DNA of 5,469 nucleotides from an uncultured Dyadobacter sp. (GTDB lineage: Bacteria; Bacteroidota; Bacteroidia; Cytophagales; Spirosomataceae), in assembly GCA_946481035.1 (NCBI GenBank), contig CAMLNK010000355.1, forward strand, positions 1-5,469, read 5' to 3'. Each line of letters begins with the position of its first letter. Position 1 is the first letter of the stretch. The translations under genes and the position numbers were made by a program. The notes below the pieces were generated by a model. It was not told where the DNA came from. It did no database searches and saw nothing but the letters and a program-made list of their open reading frames with translations. Of this stretch, positions 1 through 5,469 are shown piece after piece.

Positions 1-4
1 TACA

Positions 5-775
5 ATGAAAAAAGGATTTTTAATGCTTGCAATCGGGCTGATGAGCCTGGTGTCGATGGATGGTATGTCTCAAAAGAAAAACAAGGTGATCGCGCACCGC
101 GGTGCATGGAAAAATACCGGCGCTACCGAAAACTCGATCGGCGCATTGGAACACGCGATCAAGCTGGGTTGCTATGGCAGCGAGTTCGATGTGCATATGT
201 CGGCCGACTCGGTTTTGTACGTGCTCCACGACCATTCCATTCAGGGAACGAATATCGAAACGACCAATTCAGCCGAACTTTCGAAGATCAAACTGGCAAA
301 CGGCGAAGCACTCCCGACTTTGGAAGCTTATTTGAAAGCCGGTGCAAAGCAAAAGAAAACGCGTTTGATACTGGAAATCAAAACTTCTAAAATCAGCAAG
401 GAGCGCTCGCTCGCATTGGCTACCAAATGCGTGGAATTGGTGAAGAAAATGAAGGTGGAAAAAATCACCGACTACATTGCATTCAGCTGGGACGTTTGTC
501 TGAAAGTGAAAGAACTCGCGCCGAAAGCCCACGTCGAATACCTGAACGGCGACAAAACGCCTGACGAAATCCAGGCAGCCGGCCTCGATGGTATCGACTA
601 CCATTTAAGCGTTCTGAAGAAAAAAGAGGATTACATTCCCGCAATGCGCCAGAAAAAACTGACTACCAATGTGTGGACGGTCAATGATGAAGCAGATTTG
701 AAATACTTCCTCGAAAAGGACGTGGATTACATCACTACCAACGAGCCCGAGCTGTTGCTCAGCCTTTCGAAGTAA
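5..775 (+). CDS. Secreted glycerophosphodiester phosphodiesterase family protein
   Basis: The 256-residue product belongs to the GDPD TIM-barrel family, which hydrolyses glycerophosphodiesters to an alcohol and sn-glycerol 3-phosphate using a divalent metal. The family signature is complete: HRG at 31-33, EN at 42-43, the ExD metal pair E60/D62 followed by H64, HD at 75-76, and ExK at 124-126. The C-terminal end has the usual NVWTVND strand (about 222-228) and a YITTNEPE segment before a final helix. The N-terminus (MKK, then a hydrophobic stretch to about residue 18) reads as a signal peptide with cleavage near residues 20-23, so a periplasmic or surface location is inferred. The ATG at 5 is chosen because it supplies the lysines of the signal peptide; only four bases precede it, so promoter and operon context cannot be seen. 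The exact substrate is unknown, since bacterial members also act on other phosphodiesters. A strong hairpin follows the stop. Confidence 0.92.
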   Translation: MKKGFLMLAIGLMSLVSMDGMSQKKNKVIAHRGAWKNTGATENSIGALEHAIKLGCYGSEFDVHMSADSVLYVLHDHSIQGTNIETTNSAELSKIKLANGEALPTLEAYLKAGAKQKKTRLILEIKTSKISKERSLALATKCVELVKKMKVEKITDYIAFSWDVCLKVKELAPKAHVEYLNGDKTPDEIQAAGLDGIDYHLSVLKKKEDYIPAMRQKKLTTNVWTVNDEADLKYFLEKDVDYITTNEPELLLSLSK

Positions 776-787
776 TTTTTGAAATAC

Positions 788-838
788 ATTAAAATCGAAA
801 CTCCCGATCGGTTGCCGGTCGGGAGTTTCGATTTTAAT
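788..838. terminator. Probable bidirectional intrinsic terminator between convergent genes
   Basis: Positions 788-807 and 819-838 are perfect reverse complements (20 bp). The stem can extend inward through one G-U pair on the plus strand to leave a three-base loop. The outer part of the stem is A/T-rich and the inner part is CTCCCGA/TCGGGAG, so transcripts from either side end the hairpin in a T-rich tract (GATTTTAAT on plus, the same on minus). It starts 13 bases after the phosphodiesterase stop and ends 16 bases before the metX stop, where a shared terminator for two converging genes is expected. Termination itself is inferred from structure. Confidence 0.8.
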
Positions 839-853
839 ACTAATATGAATGCA

Positions 854-1906
854 TTAACGAATGCGCGCCATCTGCAACTGCCCGTTCGTTTCCTGCCACG
901 CGCGTATTACCTGCGTAAGCTGCTTGTATTCGATCAGGAAGCCGTCGTGGCCGTACAATGAATCGATCTCCTGAAATGCGGCGTCGGGAATGTGGCGGGC
1001 CAGGAACTGCTGCTCCGAAAGCGGGAAAAGCAAGTCGGATTTAATGCCCAGCACCAGCGTTTTTGCCTTCACGAGCCCGAGCGCATGCACGATCCCCCCA
1101 CGGTTGCGGCCTACATTGTGAGAATCCATGATCTTGGACAGTGCCCAGTAAGAGAATGCATTGAAACGTTTCACAAACTTGTCGCCCTGATACTGCTGGT
1201 AGGACGACGCGCGGAAATCGTCGATCTGGTCGGGATTGTCGCGGGCTTGTGTAAAGTTGTAGGTATCATAGTTCCGGTAAGAAAGCAACGCGATCGATCG
1301 CGCCGCGCGCATACCCATTGCGCCTGCATCCGGGCTATCCTCGGCATAGGTAGGATCAGCCTGAATGGCCATCCGCTGCGATTCGTTGAATGCAATACCC
1401 CAGGGCGAATGCAATGCATTGGAGGCGATCAGGATCAGTTCTTCGAACAAATCGGGCTTTTCTACGGCCCATTCCAGCGCCTGCTGCCCGCCCAGCGACC
1501 CGCCGATGCAAATTTTGATCTTGCTGATCGAGAGTTCCTGCCGTAAAAGGTCCAATGTCCCTACCACATCCCGGACGGTGAGCGTCGGGAAGTTGTGGTA
1601 ATAAGGTTGGTTAGTTCTCGGATTCACCGACAATGGCCCCGTGGAGCCATAAGCCGAGCCGAGCACGTTCACGCAAATGACGAAATGCTGCGAAGGGTTA
1701 AAATATTTATCGTCCCCTACCAGGCCGTCCCACCATTCGGCGGCATTGGAACTGCCGGTGAGCGCGTGGCAAATCCAGACGATATTGGTATCGCTGGCGT
1801 TCCTTTCTCCGTAGGTAGTGTATGCGAGTTCAAATCCTGGCAATTCGCCACCCATTTCGAGCGCGTAGGGATACGGGTATTTAAATGTCTTCTGTTCCGC
1901 TTGCAT
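854..1906 (-). CDS. metX: Homoserine O-acetyltransferase MetX
   Basis: This alpha/beta-hydrolase-fold enzyme transfers the acetyl group of acetyl-CoA to the hydroxyl of L-homoserine, activating it for sulfur incorporation on the way to methionine. It is cytoplasmic. With the ATG at 1906 it has 350 residues, normal for the family. The catalytic triad is visible: nucleophile S137 in GGSLGG (often GGSMGG in relatives), D291 in GIKSDLLFP, and H320 in YGHDGF. The CHALTGSS oxyanion-region loop (about 46-53) and the NVLGSAYGSTGP segment (about 80-91) are also typical. A GTG at 1915 would add three residues; ATG is preferred because nothing before MQAEQKTF looks conserved. No Shine-Dalgarno sequence is visible. 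The gene stands alone, with no metY or metB in the window, behind a SAM-I riboswitch, which independently supports a methionine role. Some MetX-like proteins prefer succinyl-CoA; sequence inspection alone does not exclude that here. Confidence 0.95.
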   Translation of the reverse strand: MQAEQKTFKYPYPYALEMGGELPGFELAYTTYGERNASDTNIVWICHALTGSSNAAEWWDGLVGDDKYFNPSQHFVICVNVLGSAYGSTGPLSVNPRTNQPYYHNFPTLTVRDVVGTLDLLRQELSISKIKICIGGSLGGQQALEWAVEKPDLFEELILIASNALHSPWGIAFNESQRMAIQADPTYAEDSPDAGAMGMRAARSIALLSYRNYDTYNFTQARDNPDQIDDFRASSYQQYQGDKFVKRFNAFSYWALSKIMDSHNVGRNRGGIVHALGLVKAKTLVLGIKSDLLFPLSEQQFLARHIPDAAFQEIDSLYGHDGFLIEYKQLTQVIRAWQETNGQLQMARIR

Positions 1907-1949
1907 AAGAGCCACAGCACGTGGTTAAATTCAACACATGGTAAAATGG

Positions 1950-1976
1950 ACAGCCGAAATACAAATTTTCGGTTGT
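1950..1976 (-). terminator. Candidate terminator hairpin of the metX riboswitch expression platform
   Basis: Read on the minus strand, CCGAAA (1972-1967) pairs with UUUCGG (1959-1954) around a seven-base loop. Three more pairs (ACA/UGU) close the base after one A-C mismatch. The hairpin is followed by CCAUUUUACC, a short, interrupted U tract. It lies between the SAM aptamer and the metX start, where an off-state terminator would sit. The U tract is weak, so it could instead be a simple leader hairpin. An upstream AGCCGA (2002-1997) could pair with UCGGCU (1957-1952) and break this hairpin, as an antiterminator would. Confidence 0.35.
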
Positions 1977-2034
1977 AGCTGCGAGACTAAAGCCAATCGG
2001 CTTACGGAAATTTCTAACTGTAAGAACACACGAA

Positions 2035-2147
2035 TTGATTTTATATCTCCTAATAACTTAGGTGGGAATTAGCACCTTTCTCCATCGCGGTAGCAGGTTG
2101 CCAGAGGTTCGTAGAGCCCATTCTCTCGCCTCTTCTTTATAAATCAA
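2035..2147 (-). promoter_or_regulatory. SAM-I (S-box) riboswitch upstream of metX
   Basis: The minus-strand sequence matches the S-box aptamer in both conserved bases and pairing. P1 is UUGAUUUAUA (2147-2138) with UAUAAAAUCAA (2045-2035), with one bulged A. P2 is AGAGG (2133-2129) with CCUCU (2107-2103), and inside it AGAG (2126-2123) pairs with CUCU (2116-2113). The hallmark GGCAACC is at 2102-2096. P3 is closed by ACCU (2098-2095) and AGGU (2077-2074), followed by the hallmark GGUGCUAAUUCC at 2076-2065. P4 is CCUAA (2062-2058) with UUAGG (2053-2049), followed by GAGA. Known members bind S-adenosylmethionine and lower expression of methionine and SAM genes. The aptamer ends about 130 bases before the metX start, leaving room for an expression platform. 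The riboswitch call is very secure from sequence; the direction of control is from the family. Confidence 0.95.
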
Positions 2148-2180
2148 CCGCCGTTAAAGGGAAGCAATTGATTGATGGTG

Positions 2181-2212
2181 CAATATTAAGTGCGGATGCC
2201 TGAAAATACAAA
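2181..2212 (-). promoter_or_regulatory. Candidate Bacteroidota-type promoter for the metX leader
   Basis: On the minus strand a TTTG (2212-2209) is followed after 20 bases by TAATATTG (2188-2181). This resembles the Bacteroidota consensus of a -33 TTTG and a -7 TAnnTTTG, with one mismatch in the -7 box and good spacing. The predicted transcript would start near 2175 and enter the riboswitch P1 stem about 25-30 bases later, which is the expected geometry. The region is A/T-rich, so a chance match is possible. Confidence 0.5.
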
Positions 2213-2263
2213 TAAATGCAAAAATTCTGTCCGCTCGCACAGCCCGCTCGTGCCATGGCAGCT

Positions 2264-2271
2264 TATCTTTG
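2264..2271 (+). promoter_or_regulatory. Candidate -7 promoter box for the M28 peptidase gene
   Basis: TATCTTTG matches the Bacteroidota -7 consensus TAnnTTTG in full. Transcription would start just downstream, giving a short leader of roughly 17-20 bases before the ATG at 2294. No TTTG is present at the -33 position, so the match is only half of a full promoter. The box lies upstream of the preferred start but inside the longer reading frame that begins at 2216, which argues for the shorter protein. Confidence 0.45.
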
Positions 2272-2293
2272 CCCGTTAACTATTTTATATCGA

Positions 2294-3235
2294 ATGAGAA
2301 TCTTTTTTCACAGTCTGCTGCTCGTATTGGGCGCTGTACAGGCATTTGGACAATCCGTAACACCTTCGCCGGAAAACATCCGCAAACACATTTCCTACCT
2401 TGCTTCCGACAAAATGAAGGGCCGCGGGACGGGAAGCAAAGAGAATGAAAAAGCTGCCAGGTATGTGGTGAAACAATTCAAAAAGTACCGTCTTTTACCC
2501 AAAGGAACCGACGGTTACTACCAGCCTTTCACGGCCAGGATCCGGCGCATTGTTGTACCCGACAGCATCCGCGAAGCCCGGAATGTGATCGGTTTTCTCG
2601 ACAACGGGGCGCAATATACCATCGTCATAGGCGCTCATTTTGACCACCTTGGCCTCGGCCGCCAGGGAAGTTCCAAAGCTGAAAAGCCCGAAGGACAGAT
2701 CCACAACGGAGCCGACGACAATGCATCGGGCGTGGCCGGTTTGCTGGAACTGGCGCGGTATTTTTCAGAAAATGAGAAAAAGGAACCTTACAACTTCCTT
2801 TTCATCGCATTCGGTGCGGAAGAATTGGGGCTGGTGGGCTCGCGTTACTTTGTGAACAACCCAACGCTTCCATTGGCCGATATCGACTTCATGTCGAACA
2901 TGGATATGATCGGCCGCTACGATCCCAACCGTGGTGTGGGTATCGGCGGATACGGCACCAGCAGCGAATGGCCCGTGATTTTTAAGGATGTGAAAAGCGA
3001 TACGAAGTTTTTTACGGATAATGCCGGAAGCGGCGGCTCGGACCACGGTTCGTTTTATGCCAAACAAATACCCGTGCTGTTCTTCCATACCGGCGGCCAC
3101 GACGATTACCACAAGCCGACCGACGATGCGGAGAAAATCAATGCCGATGCGGAAGCGGGCATTCTGGGTATTCAGATCAAACTCATCGAGAATGCGATGT
3201 TGTTACCAAAACTTAAATTCACGGAAGTCAAATAA
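2294..3235 (+). CDS. Exported M28-family zinc metallopeptidase (aminopeptidase type)
   Basis: The protein has the di-zinc peptidase fold of family M28, whose members usually remove N-terminal residues from peptides. Counting from the ATG at 2294 (313 residues), the zinc ligands are H115 in GAHFDHLG, D142 in NGADDNASG (bridging), E177 in AEELGL with catalytic E176 before it, D204 in NMDMIG, and H273 in DDYHKPTD. All are intact. The N-terminus MRIFFHSLLLVLGAVQAFGQS is a clear signal peptide, so the enzyme should act outside the cytoplasm. An in-frame ATG at 2216 would add 26 residues, but it buries the signal peptide and spans a likely promoter box, so it is not used. The segment at about 26-80 is the usual N-terminal region of these proteins (SYLASDKMKGRGTGS). 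The trehalase frame opens 40 bases after the stop with no visible terminator between, so co-transcription is possible. Substrate specificity cannot be read from the sequence. Confidence 0.92.
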   Translation: MRIFFHSLLLVLGAVQAFGQSVTPSPENIRKHISYLASDKMKGRGTGSKENEKAARYVVKQFKKYRLLPKGTDGYYQPFTARIRRIVVPDSIREARNVIGFLDNGAQYTIVIGAHFDHLGLGRQGSSKAEKPEGQIHNGADDNASGVAGLLELARYFSENEKKEPYNFLFIAFGAEELGLVGSRYFVNNPTLPLADIDFMSNMDMIGRYDPNRGVGIGGYGTSSEWPVIFKDVKSDTKFFTDNAGSGGSDHGSFYAKQIPVLFFHTGGHDDYHKPTDDAEKINADAEAGILGIQIKLIENAMLLPKLKFTEVK

Positions 3236-3275
3236 GTCATTAAACTATCGGTTAACCCTTTAAAATCAGCTTGTT

Positions 3276-4826
3276 TTGTACGGTTTTGTTGCTCCATCAT
3301 TCACTTACGGCCAGTCTCACATCTCTCCCGAAGAGTTGTACGGAACGCTATTCCGTGATGTGCAGTGCAGCCACATTTTCTCCGATTCCAAAACATTCGC
3401 CGACGCAATTCCGCTGGAAGACCCGGTGCTGATCATCGAACGGTACCACCAGGAAAAAGACGACCCTGGTTTTGACATGGAAGCATTCGTCCGCGGGTAT
3501 TTCCGAATGCCCTCGCATATCGCTTCGGCGTTCATTTCCGACAAAGACGACGCGGTTTCCGAGCACATCGGCAGACTATGGTCGGTACTTACGCGCTGGC
3601 CCGAAAACCAGGAACGGGGCGGATCGCTTATTCCCCTTCCCCACCCGTACGTGGTTCCGGGCGGGCGTTTTCGGGAAATTTATTACTGGGACAGCTATTT
3701 TACGATGCTGGGGCTCAAAGAATCGGGACGGGTGGAGCTTATCGAAAATATGCTCAATAACTTCGCATATCTAATTGACACTCTGGGATTTATCCCTACT
3801 GCCAACCGCACCTATTACCTCAGTCGCTCTCAGCCGCCATTCTTTTCGCTGATGGTGCGGCTTTTCAGTGAAATGGAGGGCAAAAAGGTTTTGAAAAAAT
3901 ACCTGCCCCAGATGCAAAGGGAGTACGACTACTGGATGGATGGCTGCCAGGAGCCTTGTGAGGCTTTCACCGCGCACCGCCGCCTGGTATACCTGCCCGA
4001 CGGCGCGCTTTTGAACCGCTATTGGGACGACAAAGCCACACCGCGCCCGGAAGCATACAGCGAAGACACCCAGCTCGCACAGGAAGTTTTGGAAAAATAT
4101 GGTACGCCGCCCGACGAACTGTATCGCCACATCCGCGCAGCCGCGGAATCGGGGTGGGATTTCAGCAGCCGTTGGTTTGCCGATGAAACTGATTTTGCGT
4201 CCATCCACACCACCGACATCCTGCCGATCGACCTGAATTGCCTGCTCTACCACCTCGAAAAAGCAATTGCGGAAGCCTATCTGCTATCCGATAACAGACG
4301 GATGCATTTGCTTTACGAGGAAAAGGCCCGGCAGCGGAATATCGCCATTCAGACTTATTTCTGGGACGAATCGAAGCATTATTATATGGATTATGATTTC
4401 AGGAAAAAGGATTTCACCAAAGCCATCACTATTGCGGGCGCTTTTCCGTTGTTCTTCAAGCTCGCGCCCAAGGCGCACTCGCATTATGTGCGCGCGTATG
4501 TGAGGCTCAATTTTTTAAAGTCGGGCGGGTTGCTTACCACCATGGTGCGCACCGGCCAGCAATGGGACGCGCCGAATGGCTGGGCACCGCTCCAATGGAT
4601 CGTTTATAAAGGTTTGCGGAATTACAATTTCCACCGCACCGCCAACGAGCTCAGCGAGGAATGGCTCTGCCTGATCGAGAAAGAATTCAGGCATTCGGGC
4701 AAGATGCTCGAAAAATACAATGTATCGGACACCAACCTGATCGCCGGGGGAGGTGAATACGAAATCCAGGAAGGCTTCGGCTGGACGAACGGCGTGTACC
4801 TGCGTATGAAAAACAGGAAAAGATAG
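3276..4826 (+). CDS. Alpha,alpha-trehalase (GH37) with an abnormal 5' end
   Basis: This inverting glycoside hydrolase splits trehalose into two glucoses. Numbering from the TTG at 3276 (516 residues), both GH37 signatures are exact: PGGRFREIYYWDSY at 128-141 and QWDAPNGWAP at 429-438. By comparison with E. coli TreA, the catalytic acid is D295 in ESGWDFSSRW and the base is E479 in LEKYNVSD. E494 in GGGEY, the SRSQPPFF segment at 183-190 and the LLNRYWDD segment at 245-252 are also present. The domain starts at about residue 17 (SPEELYGTLFRDVQ), so it is full length. The start is the problem: the frame has a stop at 3261-3263 and no ATG before residue 68, inside the domain. TTG is the only common start and leaves a short leader without positive charge, unlike a normal signal peptide. 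A better signal-like peptide lies in the next frame. Catalytic identity is very secure; start and cell location are not. Confidence 0.9.
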   Translation: MYGFVAPSFTYGQSHISPEELYGTLFRDVQCSHIFSDSKTFADAIPLEDPVLIIERYHQEKDDPGFDMEAFVRGYFRMPSHIASAFISDKDDAVSEHIGRLWSVLTRWPENQERGGSLIPLPHPYVVPGGRFREIYYWDSYFTMLGLKESGRVELIENMLNNFAYLIDTLGFIPTANRTYYLSRSQPPFFSLMVRLFSEMEGKKVLKKYLPQMQREYDYWMDGCQEPCEAFTAHRRLVYLPDGALLNRYWDDKATPRPEAYSEDTQLAQEVLEKYGTPPDELYRHIRAAAESGWDFSSRWFADETDFASIHTTDILPIDLNCLLYHLEKAIAEAYLLSDNRRMHLLYEEKARQRNIAIQTYFWDESKHYYMDYDFRKKDFTKAITIAGAFPLFFKLAPKAHSHYVRAYVRLNFLKSGGLLTTMVRTGQQWDAPNGWAPLQWIVYKGLRNYNFHRTANELSEEWLCLIEKEFRHSGKMLEKYNVSDTNLIAGGGEYEIQEGFGWTNGVYLRMKNRKR

Positions 4827-4859
4827 CTGAATTCCGATCGCCGGCGGCTTTGATTTTTT
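4825..4859 (+). terminator. Candidate intrinsic terminator after the trehalase gene
   Basis: AGCUG (4825-4829), overlapping the stop codon, can pair with CGGCU (4845-4849), one pair being U-G. An inner CCG/CGG stem (4834-4836 with 4842-4844) sits above a four-base bulge. TTGATTTTTT follows directly. The T tract is good but the stem is short and bulged, so this is a moderate candidate. It would separate the trehalase transcript from the PhzF-family gene that begins at 4955. Confidence 0.4.
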
Positions 4860-4954
4860 ATCTATTTCCAATAAATTATATTAAAAATTGGCAAGAAAAT
4901 CTCCCCGTAGCAGATATTTTTAATACCTTGCCGTTACCAAGCCCATTTGACTTC

Positions 4955-5469
4955 ATGAAACTTCCCATATACCAAATCGATGCTTTTACTGATAAGTTGT
5001 TTGGTGGAAACCCTGCTGCGGTAGTTCCTTTGGAACAGTGGCTGCCGGAGGAAACAATGCTCGCCATCGCCGCCGAAAACAACCTCGCCGAAACTGCATT
5101 CTACGTCCCGACCGAAAATGGCTTCCATATCCGATGGTTCACGCCGATCGTGGAAGTGGACCTCTGCGGACATGCCACGCTTGCAGCCGCCTACGTGATT
5201 TTCAATATTCAGAATTATGAAGGGCAATCGATCAACTTTGAATCGCGGAGCGGTGTGCTTACCGTCGATTGCAAGGAGGACTGGCTCACATTGAACTTCC
5301 CAGTCGACCAGTACCACGTTGCCGTGCCACCTCCGGGCCTTGTCGAAAGTTTGAAAAACACGACGCTCCTGGAAGTTTACAAAGGCAAAACCGACTACCT
5401 GGTGGTGCTCGAATCGGAGGAAGTGGTCAGAGACCTGGATTTTGACATTATCATCCTTTCCACCATTCC
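4955..5469 (+). CDS. PhzF family epimerase/isomerase, 3' end outside window
   Basis: Only the first 171 codons are present and the frame is open to the window end. The family is about 260-300 residues long, so roughly 60% is visible. It opens with YQIDAFTDKLFGGNPAAVV (6-24), the classic PhzF start, and has AAENNLAETAF (39-49), whose E46 matches the catalytic glutamate of Pseudomonas PhzF. The DLCGHATLAAAYVIF segment follows (69-83). The second-half glycine-rich motif would lie beyond the window. Named members include PhzF, which isomerises a dihydroanthranilate in phenazine synthesis, but most bacterial members are of unknown substrate, and nothing here suggests a phenazine cluster. There is no signal peptide, so it should be cytoplasmic. 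The ATG at 4955 gives the family's normal N-terminus. Upstream, a TATTTTTA at 4915-4922 resembles a -7 box with one mismatch, but no -33 element is convincing. Confidence 0.92.
   Translation, partial: MKLPIYQIDAFTDKLFGGNPAAVVPLEQWLPEETMLAIAAENNLAETAFYVPTENGFHIRWFTPIVEVDLCGHATLAAAYVIFNIQNYEGQSINFESRSGVLTVDCKEDWLTLNFPVDQYHVAVPPPGLVESLKNTTLLEVYKGKTDYLVVLESEEVVRDLDFDIIILSTI

Noticed and set aside
779..961. A 60-codon plus-strand frame after the phosphodiesterase gene
   Set aside because: It runs through the terminator hairpin and into the antisense of metX, so it is not a plausible gene.
992..1546. A 184-codon plus-strand open frame inside metX
   Set aside because: It is antisense to a well-conserved enzyme, its translation shows no recognisable domain, and GC-rich codon use commonly leaves such shadow frames.
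1931..1939. A tiny AUG-UGU-UGA reading frame in the metX leader
   Set aside because: Two codons without a ribosome binding site are expected by chance; nothing supports a leader-peptide role beside the riboswitch.
1950..1976. The same hairpin read as a plus-strand terminator
   Set aside because: No plus-strand gene ends near it, and it lies in the leader of the minus-strand metX gene, so a minus-strand role is more likely.
3771..4253. A 160-codon minus-strand open frame inside the trehalase gene
   Set aside because: The opposite strand carries conserved GH37 sequence throughout, and the shadow product resembles no protein family I recognise.
4915..4922. TATTTTTA as a promoter box for the PhzF-family gene
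   Set aside because: It lacks the final G of the -7 consensus, no convincing TTTG lies at the right distance, and the region is A/T-rich; it is mentioned only in the gene entry.
4934..5317. A 127-codon minus-strand open frame at the right end
   Set aside because: It overlaps the PhzF-family coding region, whose motifs are clear on the plus strand; the antisense product has no recognisable features.

Overview
The window looks like an ordinary chromosomal stretch from a member of the Bacteroidota, probably a Dyadobacter-like Cytophagales bacterium. This placement is an inference. It rests on a TAnnTTTG-type promoter box, start codons without Shine-Dalgarno sequences, an exported protein whose leader ends in FGQS, and the overall character of the proteins. 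No mobile element, CRISPR array, tRNA or rRNA was seen.

Layout from left to right. (1) A gene for a secreted glycerophosphodiester phosphodiesterase family protein, plus strand, 5-775. (2) A long hairpin at 788-838, probably a two-way terminator, because the next gene converges on it. (3) metX, homoserine O-acetyltransferase, minus strand, 854-1906. (4) A 387-bp divergent intergenic region. It holds a well-formed SAM-I (S-box) riboswitch for metX at 2035-2147 on the minus strand, a candidate expression platform between aptamer and gene, a candidate metX promoter, and a separate promoter box for the rightward gene. (5) An exported M28-family zinc peptidase, plus strand, 2294-3235. (6) A GH37 trehalase, plus strand, about 3276-4826, with an intact catalytic domain but an abnormal 5' end. 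(7) The first 171 codons of a PhzF-family protein, plus strand, from 4955, cut by the window end.

The genes do not form an obvious single pathway. The clearest regulatory unit is the riboswitch plus metX: high S-adenosylmethionine should switch off the first committed step that leads from homoserine to methionine. The phosphodiesterase and the peptidase have export signals and look like periplasmic or surface scavenging enzymes. The trehalase would fit that group, but no working signal peptide can be read from its frame.

The observations most worth a second look are the trehalase 5' end (no ATG, and a signal-peptide-like sequence in the neighbouring frame) and the alternative pairings in the metX leader. 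I found no evidence for a previously undescribed system.
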